From a virus: a stretch of 64,000 nt of DNA. The stretch spans positions 1 through 64,000 of IMG/VR virus record IMGVR_UViG_3300043499_000058. The stretch is one strand, 5' to 3'. Below the pieces are notes generated by a model. The model was not told the DNA's origin. It ran no database searches and saw nothing but the letters and a program-made list of their open reading frames with translations. Within the stretch, counting starts at the first letter, position 1. Every line of letters begins with the position of its first letter. Made by a program: the position numbers and the translations under genes. Positions 1 through 6,808 of this stretch are shown here, one piece after another.

Positions 1-221
1 TGCCCGAACGAATTGCGTTCGATTGTCACGCTGGCGTCGGCGTTCAAAAGCGGACGCGTCCGGCGCTTCGCCTTCACGATGCACATGGGCGAGCGGGTGA
101 CGCCTCGACGCGAGGAGCAGGCGACGGCGGCGGGGCGCTCGACCCGGACGGCGGGCGCGACTTCGAGCCTCGTCACGCGGTTCGTCAGGAGCGAACGGAG
201 CAGGTTCAGCGGGTTCCTCAT
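1..221 (-). CDS. Partial hypothetical protein, runs off left edge
   Basis: An open frame begins with ATG at 221 and stays open to base 1, giving 73 residues without a stop. A perfect Shine-Dalgarno (AAGGAGGT) lies six bases upstream, and a sigma70-like promoter lies at 256-284. The visible part is rich in Arg and Val and matches no family I recognise. It is the first gene of a new leftward transcription unit. Confidence 0.7.
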   Translation of the reverse strand, partial: MRNPLNLLRSLLTNRVTRLEVAPAVRVERPAAVACSSRRGVTRSPMCIVKAKRRTRPLLNADASVTIERNSFG

Positions 222-255
222 GGCAGTACCTCCTTGCCGTAGAATGACAAAGGGG

Positions 256-284
256 ACGGTATCAGCTACCGCCCCCATTGTCAA
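256..284 (-). promoter_or_regulatory. Promoter with mirrored TGACAA sites
   Basis: On the minus strand TTGACA (279-284), a 17-base spacer and TACCGT (256-261) form a good sigma70-type promoter. A TTGTCA copy (245-250) lies five bases past the -10, so the promoter is bracketed by an inverted TGACAA pair. The same layout recurs at 1619-1658. The -10 region also lies within a hairpin (252-275; CGGTA/TACCG plus GGGG/CCCC) that could end transcription from gene 305-466. Confidence 0.65.
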
Positions 285-304
285 GTACCAATTTGTCACC
301 CGGT

Positions 305-466
305 TCAGTCGTCGCGTTTCTTCACGTCCTTCGGTTTCACATCCTCCTGAAAACCGAAACGATTGCGAACCGTGACCTTCCCCTTCACGTACCGAATGAC
401 AGTCGCCGGATGTCCGTCAACCGTCACCTTGTCATCTCGTTTGAACTTCGGGCCTGTCAGGGGCAT
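305..466 (-). CDS. Small KOW/SH3-like hypothetical protein
   Basis: A 53-residue protein whose ATG overlaps the TAA of the upstream gene (TAATG), so the two are probably translationally coupled; an AAAAGGAGG ribosome site lies upstream. The middle (KVTVDGHPATVIRYVKGKVT) has the alternating beta pattern of small SH3/KOW-type barrels, and the C-terminus is strongly charged. The fold is inferred by eye and the function is unknown. Confidence 0.65.
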   Translation of the reverse strand: MPLTGPKFKRDDKVTVDGHPATVIRYVKGKVTVRNRFGFQEDVKPKDVKKRDD

Positions 467-735
467 TAGCGCCTCCTTTTTTTCAGTAGCTCGCGCGTTT
501 CGTTCACGGCGGCGTACTCCTGCACCGGATAGGACGGATCGCCGTGAACGTGGAGATTGTCAGTCATGAGAATTCGGGCATCGATCTCGGCGTTGAGCGT
601 CGGCGGGGTTGTCAGTCGTCGCCCGATCCTCATAGCTCGCACCGAGATTCCGATGATGATGAGGATGAACGTAGCCACGATGACAATGAGTCCGAGCCAC
701 GCCGCTAGCGTTTCGCTGAGTGTGGGATCGACCAT
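466..735 (-). CDS. Small single-pass membrane protein
   Basis: An 89-residue protein. Residues 10-35 form one long hydrophobic helix rich in Ile, Val and Leu, followed by a basic stretch (RAMRIGRR), which predicts an anchored N-terminus with the C-terminal half in the cytoplasm. GGGAGG precedes the ATG. It follows the terminator at 754-779 and couples to the 53-residue gene. No family recognised. Confidence 0.7.
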   Translation of the reverse strand: MVDPTLSETLAAWLGLIVIVATFILIIIGISVRAMRIGRRLTTPPTLNAEIDARILMTDNLHVHGDPSYPVQEYAAVNETRELLKKRRR

Positions 736-753
736 AAGCCTCCCGAGACGGCA

Positions 754-779
754 AAGCCCCCGGCGATTGCCAGGGGCTT
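754..779 (-). terminator. Stem-loop terminator after the histone-like gene
   Basis: AAGCCCC and GGGGCTT arms enclose a second GGC/GCC stem and an AATC loop, giving about ten base pairs. It sits between the stop of gene 800-1582 and the next start. The T-tract after the stem is weak on the minus strand. Confidence 0.6.
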
Positions 780-799
780 CACCCGCTCTCAGTTGTCAG

Positions 800-1582
800 C
801 TACTTGCCGCGCTTGCGGCTGGCGGCGGACTTCTTGCCGGACTTCTTGGCGGGCTTCTTGGCGCTCGACTTCTTTGCCGGTGCCTTCTTGCCTGCCGACT
901 TCGCCGGGGCGTTCTTGCGGCCTGTGGTGGCCTTGGAGGTACCGCCCGAGCGGGTCGCGCCGTTGTGCTGGCCGGTGTCCTTCACGAAATCGAACTTGAC
1001 GCGGGAGATGTGCCACCGCAGGAGGGTCTGAGCGTCGGCCTTGGTGCGCTTGCGGCCGTCCTCCGTCTTGGCATACATCGACTGCGCCTTGTCAGCCAGG
1101 AGCGCGTAGACCTTCTCCACGTTCCCCTTCTTGGAGCGGAGCGCCTTCATGATGACCTGGCGATTTCCACCCGACTGACCGATCCGGCTCTCGGCCGTCC
1201 AGTCGATTGATGTGTTGTCGATGGCGACACGGCCGACGCCTGCGGGCGCGGCCTTTGTCACCTTGCGACCCTGAGCGGCCGGTCGCTTCGCCGTGCCCGA
1301 CTTCGCGGACTTGGCAGGTGCCGACTTCGGGGCCGTCTTGCGCGACGTACCTGCGCTCGACTTCTTGCCTGCGGACTTCTTGCCCGCCGTCTTTGTCACC
1401 TTCGAGGTCGCGGCCGACTTGCGGCCGGACGTTGCGCCGTTCTTGCTTCCGGCCGTCTTGCCGGAACCCGGCTTCTCGGCCTTCTTGATCGCGGTGCGAA
1501 GATCATCCTGAGACATCGCCTTGTAACCCTCGATGCCGAGGCTCTTGGCCTTCGCGCGAAGCTGAATGCTCTCGTTCGCCAT
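800..1582 (-). CDS. Lysine-rich histone-like DNA-binding protein
   Basis: 260 residues from the ATG at 1582; the frame extends further upstream, but AAAGGA and the promoter at 1630-1658 favour this start. Residues 1-34 resemble a SAP/HeH-type helix-extended-loop-helix (LGIEGYKAMSQDDLRTAIKK). Residues 35-110 are a Lys/Ala/Ser linker, about 115-190 form a compact domain, and the C-terminus is a histone H1-like tail of repeated AKK and PAK units. Such proteins usually bind DNA without sequence specificity. It has its own promoter and terminator, so it is monocistronic and probably abundant. It could condense phage or host DNA, or bind the TGACAA sites; both are inference. Confidence 0.8.
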   Translation of the reverse strand: MANESIQLRAKAKSLGIEGYKAMSQDDLRTAIKKAEKPGSGKTAGSKNGATSGRKSAATSKVTKTAGKKSAGKKSSAGTSRKTAPKSAPAKSAKSGTAKRPAAQGRKVTKAAPAGVGRVAIDNTSIDWTAESRIGQSGGNRQVIMKALRSKKGNVEKVYALLADKAQSMYAKTEDGRKRTKADAQTLLRWHISRVKFDFVKDTGQHNGATRSGGTSKATTGRKNAPAKSAGKKAPAKKSSAKKPAKKSGKKSAASRKRGK

Positions 1583-1629
1583 ATCGATCACCGTCCTTTC
1601 GTTTGATTCGGGCCTGAATGACAAGAGGG

Positions 1630-1658
1630 ACAGTAGCAGCCTCCCGTCACGTTGTCAA
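1630..1658 (-). promoter_or_regulatory. Promoter with mirrored TGACAA sites
   Basis: TTGACA (1653-1658), a 17-base spacer and TACTGT (1630-1635) on the minus strand, followed five bases later by TTGTCA (1619-1624). Spacing and flanks (GAATGACAA ... TTGTCAAG) match the promoter at 256-284, so both are probably controlled by the same factor. It drives the histone-like gene. Confidence 0.7.
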
Positions 1659-1667
1659 GAAATTCTT

Positions 1668-2054
1668 TCACTTGCCTGAAATCGGCTTGGAATAGCCCTT
1701 TGTGACAACTTCGATAGCTGCCCTCCTGCGCTCACCCATGAGTGGCGCGAGCTTGTCAAGCAGCGGGAGAATGCCGACCCCACTGATTTTGATGTGGTAG
1801 GTGGTCGAATGCTTACGGTTGCGTGGAGTGACAATGCTTGCCCTCGACGCGTCCAATAATGCAACCACCTTGTCGGCTATGTCCGCGTCCGTAGTTGTCA
1901 CCTGAATCATCGGATACATACGTCCCGTCCGACCACGTTGCAATCGAAAGCAACCCTCACCTTCGAGGTACCCCGCGAGCCAATGCAAATCACGCACCGA
2001 CAAACGGTGCGCATATGTCCGGCTCGGCCTTCCTGATCCGGGTCTAGCTGGCAC
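1668..2054 (-). CDS. LAGLIDADG homing endonuclease
   Basis: A 128-residue, single-motif LAGLIDADG protein (LAGYLEGEG near residue 28), expected to work as a homodimer cutting a long target. It starts at GTG 2054 and overlaps the stop of the HIRAN gene by 11 bases, with GAGAGGGG upstream. Later segments (LDKLAPLMGERRRAAIEV) match the second half of the fold. Unlike six other endonuclease genes here, I see no duplicated end of a neighbouring gene. Confidence 0.88.
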   Translation of the reverse strand: MPARPGSGRPSRTYAHRLSVRDLHWLAGYLEGEGCFRLQRGRTGRMYPMIQVTTTDADIADKVVALLDASRASIVTPRNRKHSTTYHIKISGVGILPLLDKLAPLMGERRRAAIEVVTKGYSKPISGK

Positions 2055-2466
2055 TACGCTTTTTCACCCCTCTCTTGGCAGTTGGCCGATCCCTGAACCG
2101 GGCCGAGAGAGTCGCCGCACCGCTGTCCACGTCGATGTCAGTCACCCAAAGCTTCACCGGCTCGATGGCCCCGCTGTCCAGCTTGGGCGCGAGCAGCGAG
2201 GCCAGACCTACGCGTTGCCCCTCCTCCTCGTCTAGCCGGTTCGAGATGTAGCCAAAGTGAGCGCCGCGAAGTTTTGTCAGTTTCATGGTGCCCGCGATCA
2301 CGACTTTGATCGCGTCCGAGTCGAACCGATTGTCAGGCTCGCGCTCAAGCGTCACCGGGAACGGAACCCACCCCGGCATCATTGCGATCACGTCACGCTT
2401 CCAGCGGAAATTCAGTCCGACGACTGATAGCTCGACCGACCACGTGCGTCCGGGCTTCTTGGCCAT
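2044..2466 (-). CDS. Stand-alone HIRAN-domain protein
   Basis: 140 residues with the HIRAN signature: an early VVGLNFR strand, then LEREPDNRFDSDAIKVVI, and later HFGYISNRL. HIRAN domains, best known at the N-terminus of HLTF/Rad5-type SNF2 helicases, bind DNA ends; here no helicase is fused, but an SF2 helicase is encoded at 4569-5996. A basic tail (KRGVKKRSAS) follows. The start directly follows the preceding stop as TGACAATG. Confidence 0.75.
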   Translation of the reverse strand: MAKKPGRTWSVELSVVGLNFRWKRDVIAMMPGWVPFPVTLEREPDNRFDSDAIKVVIAGTMKLTKLRGAHFGYISNRLDEEEGQRVGLASLLAPKLDSGAIEPVKLWVTDIDVDSGAATLSARFRDRPTAKRGVKKRSAS

Positions 2467-2468
2467 TG

Positions 2469-2801
2469 TCAGACCACTACCTGCGTCTCGTCACCGGGAT
2501 CACAATTTGTCAGGTATGGCAGCATCTTCCGCGCGTTCTCCGCTTCCCACCTACCAGCATGACCATCCCAGGTAGCAAGCTCGCCGCATCGACACAGCCC
2601 TTCTGTTTCGTCCAGCGCGGCTTCGGTGATGTCAGCGGACAGGCCAATTGTCCCATCCGCCCATGAGACAGGATTTCCCGCGTTTGTCACGTAGATCCCG
2701 ATACCGTCTGAGTCTAGTTCTTCTATCACTCGAACGATAACGCCGTCAGCATGATCGGGGTTTGCGCTGCAAACGAAACGCCCTGCAATGTCTGTGTCCA
2801 T
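2469..2801 (-). CDS. Hypothetical acidic protein
   Basis: 110 residues. The N-terminal half alternates strands and contains FVCSANPDHADG; a CRCG motif near residue 73 with the early Cys and His could bind metal. AGGGAGG precedes the ATG, and a strong promoter (2837-2865) lies just upstream, making it the first gene of a short operon with the HIRAN protein and the LAGLIDADG gene. Function unknown. Confidence 0.7.
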   Translation of the reverse strand: MDTDIAGRFVCSANPDHADGVIVRVIEELDSDGIGIYVTNAGNPVSWADGTIGLSADITEAALDETEGLCRCGELATWDGHAGRWEAENARKMLPYLTNCDPGDETQVVV

Positions 2802-2836
2802 GTGAACCTCCCTTGCTCGGAAACTGACCTAGGGTC

Positions 2837-2865
2837 AATTTAGCAGCTTTGTCAGTTTGTGTCAA
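2837..2865 (-). promoter_or_regulatory. Near-consensus promoter with operator-like palindrome
   Basis: TTGACA (2860-2865), 17 bases, TAAATT (2837-2842) on the minus strand: the best consensus match in the window. The spacer contains TGACAA, and the start-site region carries the palindrome TGACC-TAG-GGTCA (2825-2837), which suggests repressor control. The -35 overlaps the last codons of gene 2862-3032. Confidence 0.72.
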
Positions 2866-3032
2866 ACCGGCTTGCGCTTGGGCTTCGGCGGGCCGGGAAC
2901 GTAGGGCTTGTCCGAGGGGCGCGCGTTCTCGACGCACTCCTCGATCTCCTCCTCAGTCATACCGATCTCGAATGCGTTTTCAAGCGCCGAAAGCAACTTG
3001 CTATATGCCTCGGCCCATTTGTCATCTTCCAT
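2862..3032 (-). CDS. Small acidic hypothetical protein
   Basis: 56 residues starting MEDDKWAEAY, with AGGAGGG five bases upstream. An amphipathic helical half (AYSKLLSALENAFEIG) and an acidic patch are followed by a Pro/Lys-rich tail. The stop overlaps the promoter at 2837-2865. Function unknown. Confidence 0.65.
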   Translation of the reverse strand: MEDDKWAEAYSKLLSALENAFEIGMTEEEIEECVENARPSDKPYVPGPPKPKRKPV

Positions 3033-3033
3033 G

Positions 3034-3165
3034 TCATCCCTCCTGTTCCTCATCAAGACACTCGAAGCAAGACGGCATCTCTGAGTCGCCATTGCGCTCA
3101 TTGTCAGCTATCTCCTCCTCGGACAATTCGTCACCGCAGTAGCAGCACACTTCCATCTCATCCAT
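3034..3165 (-). CDS. Tiny zinc-ribbon-like protein
   Basis: 43 residues with two Cys pairs (CCYCGDE near the N-terminus and CFEC near the C-terminus) in an acidic context, typical of phage mini zinc ribbons. AGGAGG lies upstream, and the stop is separated from the next ATG by a single C (TGACATG). No specific function can be inferred. Confidence 0.65.
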   Translation of the reverse strand: MDEMEVCCYCGDELSEEEIADNERNGDSEMPSCFECLDEEQEG

Positions 3166-3168
3166 TTG

Positions 3169-3495
3169 TCAGTCCTCCTCGTTGGATGGCCACAACGTTA
3201 CGCGTGAAAAATGCTGCTGGTTCATCGTGAAGCTATGCAAGCTAATCTTGGCATCGTGAACCTCGGCCACCTGGCGGATGATCTCGAACCGAACATGATC
3301 GATGTCCTCACTGTCAATGACCACTCGCTGAAAAAAGTGGCCATCGCCTGAAATCTGCGTGGACTCGATCCACAACGCCGACTCCCCGGCGTCGTGCAAA
3401 TCCCTGACAAGCGCCGTCGCGTTATTTTGACGGATGCGGCGCTCCTCCTCCATCGTGGCCTGCTTCTCCTCCGGTGTCCTACGATCCATTGGCAT
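3169..3495 (-). CDS. Hypothetical protein with coiled N-terminus
   Basis: 108 residues from the ATG at 3495 (AGGGGGG five bases upstream); a GTG at 3501 is the alternative. A charged helix (EEKQATMEEERRIRQNNATA) is followed by an alpha/beta segment. The upstream stop and this start form TGACAATG. No family recognised. Confidence 0.65.
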   Translation of the reverse strand: MPMDRRTPEEKQATMEEERRIRQNNATALVRDLHDAGESALWIESTQISGDGHFFQRVVIDSEDIDHVRFEIIRQVAEVHDAKISLHSFTMNQQHFSRVTLWPSNEED

Positions 3496-3497
3496 TG

Positions 3498-3797
3498 TCA
3501 CCCCCCTGACTTCCGGGGTCTACCCGGACGTAGCGTTTTCAAAATCCCAACGATCTCCCTGACATGGGCGGGCGAATAAAGTCTGATTGACAATTCGCCT
3601 AGCTCATGGCGCGCAGCCTCGGGGATTGTGCCCCGGCGTTCGAGCTTGCGCAACCAGGACTCGTCCTTACCAGTCAAGACTGACAATTCTCCGAGCGTAA
3701 GGTAGTGCATGAACTTGGCGGGCTTCATGTGCCCAACCTTGATCTCGCTCGGCGGCGTGACAACCCCGCGTCCACCCCTAGCCGTCTTTCGCGCCAT
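3498..3797 (-). CDS. MerR/excisionase-type helix-turn-helix protein
   Basis: 99 residues with a winged helix-turn-helix of the MerR/excisionase type: LTLGELSVLTGKDESWLRKL (first helices and recognition helix), then a wing and YSPAHVREIVGIL. Both ends are basic, which suits DNA contact. There is no effector domain. Family members are repressors, activators or recombination directionality factors. With no integrase in view, a transcription regulator is more likely. It is one candidate for recognising the recurrent TGACAA sites. Confidence 0.72.
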   Translation of the reverse strand: MARKTARGGRGVVTPPSEIKVGHMKPAKFMHYLTLGELSVLTGKDESWLRKLERRGTIPEAARHELGELSIRLYSPAHVREIVGILKTLRPGRPRKSGG

Positions 3798-3948
3798 GAC
3801 GTAGCTCCCTCGCTCTCCGGTTGTGTTCAGCCATGTAGCGAACGCAGTCGAGTCTCCGCTTCTGAATTCGAGCCTGCTTCTTTGTCAGGCGTTGATGCGT
3901 TTTCCAGAGCCGACCGGCGAACCACGAATGGAATCGAGCGCGGATCAC
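3778..3948 (-). CDS. Small very basic protein
   Basis: 56 residues, roughly a third Arg or Lys, mostly helical (WKTHQRLTKKQARIQKRRLD). The GTG overlaps the upstream TGA (GTGA), and its end overlaps the start of the helix-turn-helix gene by 20 bases. Nucleic acid binding is plausible; function unknown. Confidence 0.6.
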   Translation of the reverse strand: MIRARFHSWFAGRLWKTHQRLTKKQARIQKRRLDCVRYMAEHNRRARELRHGAKDG

Positions 3949-4100
3949 TTCTTGCCCGCTCTATGACTTGACAATTCAGACAGGGCCAAAAGCGCAAACC
4001 AAACACCCGGCCCAATCAAGTACCCATCGCCTTCGTCAACGCCAACCCCAAACAGGATTGATGAAAGCGCGCCCCAAAGATAGAAGCTCGGCGTTTTCAC
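3945..4100 (-). CDS. Small membrane protein
   Basis: 51 residues from GTG 4100, overlapping the upstream TGA (GTGA), with AAAGGGG before it. Two hydrophobic segments (FYLWGALSSILFGVGV and GVWFALLALSEL) flank an acidic turn, predicting a helical hairpin. Function unknown. Confidence 0.65.
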   Translation of the reverse strand: MKTPSFYLWGALSSILFGVGVDEGDGYLIGPGVWFALLALSELSSHRAGKK

Positions 4101-4657
4101 TTTGACCCCTTTCGCTTCTTGGGCTTGGGCGCTTCTGCCACCGTCTCGCGTGACAATTGCTGACGTAGCGCCTGCTCCTCGGCGCGAGCGGCGTCGGCGT
4201 CCTGGCCCTCCTTGTATGGATACCGCTGGATGTACGCGGCCTTCGGCTTGGACTCCAACGCGTCCTCGATCAGTTTGTCCTTGATCACGCCCTTTTTCAC
4301 CAAGTCATCGATCTTGTTGGGATCGACCACCTGCTTTGTCACCTTGAGCCAGAGCGACTTCGGAAGCAACTTCTTGAGCCGGTCAGGATTCCACGTGGTT
4401 GTATGACCCCTGATCACGGTGATCTTGTAGGTGTCCCTGAAAACGTGCTTGACATCATTCGCTGACATGAACTTGGTGATCGCGGCGTTCAAACCCCCGA
4501 CCTCCTCTTTCATTGTCATGTAGTCGTACTGCTCCTCCATGTCGCGCTCGATGTCCTCGATGTCCGACTCACGTTGCTCGACCATCTCGACGGCCGCTTG
4601 CAAGTCTTTGCCGGATTCGATGAGCCACGTCCCGTCTTTTAGCTGCTTGACTGACAT
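4097..4657 (-). CDS. Coiled-coil hypothetical protein
   Basis: 186 residues; GAGGAGGT lies six bases before the ATG. Residues 18-65 form an acidic coiled coil (VEQRESDIEDIERDMEEQYD). A mixed alpha/beta middle and a Lys-rich tail (KPKKRKGSK) follow. The layout resembles phage host-nuclease inhibitors (Gam/Gp157-like), but no diagnostic residues are visible. Its first 89 bases lie inside the helicase gene in another frame. Confidence 0.7.
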   Translation of the reverse strand: MSVKQLKDGTWLIESGKDLQAAVEMVEQRESDIEDIERDMEEQYDYMTMKEEVGGLNAAITKFMSANDVKHVFRDTYKITVIRGHTTTWNPDRLKKLLPKSLWLKVTKQVVDPNKIDDLVKKGVIKDKLIEDALESKPKAAYIQRYPYKEGQDADAARAEEQALRQQLSRETVAEAPKPKKRKGSK

Positions 4658-5996
4658 AGTGTACCTCCTCGTTTTTCAGTTTCATGACTTTGATCCCGAG
4701 CTTCTTGTACGTCTCCTTGCGCTCCATCCAATGTTTCCGCAGGATCGACACGGTGTCGTCCACCATGTCAATGATCGCCGCATCGGTTTTGTCATCGTGC
4801 GGTCGCAGGGCGCGGCCGATCTGCTGGATGATCCGGCCATCGTGCTTGCCGATCCAGGCCAGGATCACGCGTGACAAAATCGGAACGTCCAGCGCCTCGT
4901 CCGCTAGCTGTGTGGCCAGGAGACACCGAATCTCACCGGCGCGAAACTGCTCCATGATCTGCTTGCGCCTCGGGCGCGGCACCTTGCCTGTCAAGATGAC
5001 AACACCACCCATGATGTCCTCGTCCAACAGCGCCATCTGATCGTAGATATTTGTCAGGTGCTTTACGCGTCGGGAGAGAACGAGGGTACTGTGACCCTTT
5101 GTCACCTGCCGTACCGCCGTCTCCGCGATCAGTCGGTTGCGCGCCGGGTCGCGTTCCATCGCAGCCTGCAACCGCATCCAATCGTAGTGACCCCGGTATG
5201 GGAACTTGAATCCAGTTTTCAGGGGTACCACCCTGACAGGGATTGGCGAGGAAAATTTCTGGCGATAGATGACCGGCCCGAGCAGGTGCGCCATAAACGG
5301 TTGCATTCCATCAGCGCGGCTTTCAGTCGCCGTGAACCCGAGCCGGTATCGAGCAGGGCATGCATTCAGGATTAGCTCCCACGTCTCAGCCGGTGCGTGG
5401 TGCGCCTCGTCCACAACCACCCCGCCGAATTTGTCAGCGAAGTCACGGCGGAATGTGCCCAAGTTCTGACCCACGGTCTGCACCATCGCAATTGTCACGT
5501 CCTTGACCTCCCACCGTGGCCCCTGGATCATTCCGATCTCGGCGTTCGGAATCGCCTTCTGCGCGTACTCGACCCACTGATTGAAAATGTCCTCCGTGTG
5601 GACAAACACGATCCACGGAGTTTTCACCTTGGCGATGACTGCGAGCGCCACCTGAGTCTTGCCGAACCCTGGCTGTGCGATCACAAGCCCCTGCTCCTCG
5701 TCTAGCGCCGCCTGTGCCGCCTCCTGCTGCCCTGTACGGCCCTCAGCGCCGAGAATCGGTAGAAAGTTCAGCTTGCGCGCTCGACGTGGCAGAACGCGCT
5801 GATCGACGTAGCGCACGTGGTCAGGCAGGAGGTTCCACGCTCCCCGAGGAATCCGAACCCTTGCGCCTGACAACCGTTTGTACGTCTTGACTTCCTGTTG
5901 CTTGGCATCGAAGAAGGTCAGCTTGGAGAACAAGCGCACCCACTCACGCTCTGACAATTCAGAAGCTTGCAGGATGATGGTGGACTTGACAATCAT
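4569..5996 (-). CDS. SF2 DNA helicase, UvsW/RecG-like
   Basis: 475 residues with superfamily 2 motifs in order: Walker A QPGFGKT (108-114), motif Ia, DEAH box (196-199), GFTATE (motif III), TQLADEALD (motif V) and QQIGRALRP (motif VI). The N-terminal 100 residues resemble the substrate-binding part of T4 UvsW-type helicases, which unwind branched DNA and reverse forks. ATG overlaps the preceding TGA (ATGA). The C-terminus overlaps the next gene by 89 bases, unusually long for this genome. With RecA and the RuvC-like protein it fits recombination-dependent replication. Confidence 0.9.
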   Translation of the reverse strand: MIVKSTIILQASELSEREWVRLFSKLTFFDAKQQEVKTYKRLSGARVRIPRGAWNLLPDHVRYVDQRVLPRRARKLNFLPILGAEGRTGQQEAAQAALDEEQGLVIAQPGFGKTQVALAVIAKVKTPWIVFVHTEDIFNQWVEYAQKAIPNAEIGMIQGPRWEVKDVTIAMVQTVGQNLGTFRRDFADKFGGVVVDEAHHAPAETWELILNACPARYRLGFTATESRADGMQPFMAHLLGPVIYRQKFSSPIPVRVVPLKTGFKFPYRGHYDWMRLQAAMERDPARNRLIAETAVRQVTKGHSTLVLSRRVKHLTNIYDQMALLDEDIMGGVVILTGKVPRPRRKQIMEQFRAGEIRCLLATQLADEALDVPILSRVILAWIGKHDGRIIQQIGRALRPHDDKTDAAIIDMVDDTVSILRKHWMERKETYKKLGIKVMKLKNEEVHYVSQAAKRRDVAHRIRQRLASGRRDGRAT

Positions 5997-6166
5997 GGGA
6001 GATAGCTCTGAGGGTTATCACAATGGCGATGTTCGATCTCGCTCTTGACAAATCGATACTTGTCATGGCGAAGAATCGGCTTTTTGCATTTACGACAAAT
6101 GCGACGATCTTTGTCATCCTTCTTGTATGGGCGCAAGCAGGTCGGGCAAATACGCTCGTCAGTCAT
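5993..6166 (-). CDS. Small zinc-finger protein
   Basis: 57 residues with two CxxC knuckles (CPTC and CRKC) and a later HRHC, together enough to bind one or two zinc ions; the rest is strongly basic. ATGA overlaps on both sides. It immediately precedes the SF2 helicase and could be an accessory nucleic-acid-binding factor. Confidence 0.68.
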   Translation of the reverse strand: MTDERICPTCLRPYKKDDKDRRICRKCKKPILRHDKYRFVKSEIEHRHCDNPQSYLP

Positions 6167-6333
6167 GCGGGCCTCGCAATCTGCTTCGATCCGGCTACGG
6201 CGGTATGTCCCGACTCGTCGCGCCAGTCCTTGAGCGCCGCCGCCTTCGAGCCTGCCCGCCTGACAGCAATCAACGCTTCCGAGCCATTCGGCCGGACGGA
6301 GATGATGTGGTAGACAGCGGCGCTCTTTTTCAT
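6163..6333 (-). CDS. Small hypothetical protein
   Basis: 56 residues (MKKSAAVYHIISVRPNGSEA...). A strand-turn-strand followed by a helix suggests a small alpha/beta fold. It is joined by ATGA overlaps to both neighbours, and no strong ribosome site is seen, so it probably depends on coupling. Function unknown. Confidence 0.62.
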   Translation of the reverse strand: MKKSAAVYHIISVRPNGSEALIAVRRAGSKAAALKDWRDESGHTAVAGSKQIARPA

Positions 6334-6539
6334 GTGAGCTTCTTACGTGGCTTGTTGGGCACCATCTGACGCAACGCGTACAGCGCATCGGTGTCGATCC
6401 GCTCGCCTACCACGACCACGTTGCGGACGCGGTTCTCCAACAGCCTCAGCCGATTATGTGTCTTTTTCAGGGAACGCCGATAGCTCGCCGCCTCACCTGT
6501 GCGACGAGCTAAAAGGGTTTCCATGTCTGCCTTTTTCAT
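6330..6539 (-). CDS. Small basic helical protein
   Basis: 69 residues, mostly helical and basic (TGEAASYRRSLKKTHNRLRL), with ATGA overlaps at both ends. Position in the micro-gene cluster upstream of the helicase is the only context. Function unknown. Confidence 0.62.
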   Translation of the reverse strand: MKKADMETLLARRTGEAASYRRSLKKTHNRLRLLENRVRNVVVVGERIDTDALYALRQMVPNKPRKKLT

Positions 6540-6808
6540 GCGGGCCTCATGATCTTCACCAAAGCGTTGCGACCCCCGGTGAAAATCTTGTGCCGGGAAC
6601 CGCGCTTGACAAGCAAACAGACGTGGTGGTCAGGGTCGATCCAGTTGGGCGCGGCACCCTCATGGTCGCCGTCTCTGTCCTTCCACTTGACAACCTCGTT
6701 GGCTTCGAGCGGGCGCACGACGACCCACCACCGGCCGACACCGCCGTCCTCGATCTGATCCTTGGCACGTAGGGCGTGAAGCCTGACTGTCCGCTTACGC
6801 ATTGTCAT
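6536..6808 (-). CDS. Hypothetical protein
   Basis: 90 residues starting MTMRKR; ATG 6808 overlaps the upstream stop, and a second ATG at 6802 is possible. A Trp-rich middle (RWWVVVRP) and a DPDHH segment are the visible traits. Function unknown. Confidence 0.62.
   Translation of the reverse strand: MTMRKRTVRLHALRAKDQIEDGGVGRWWVVVRPLEANEVVKWKDRDGDHEGAAPNWIDPDHHVCLLVKRGSRHKIFTGGRNALVKIMRPA

Noticed and set aside
557-1210. Long plus-strand frame opposite the histone-like gene
   Set aside because: Antisense shadow of a GC-rich, Lys/Ala-coding gene; low-complexity translation, no ribosome site and no neighbours on the plus strand.
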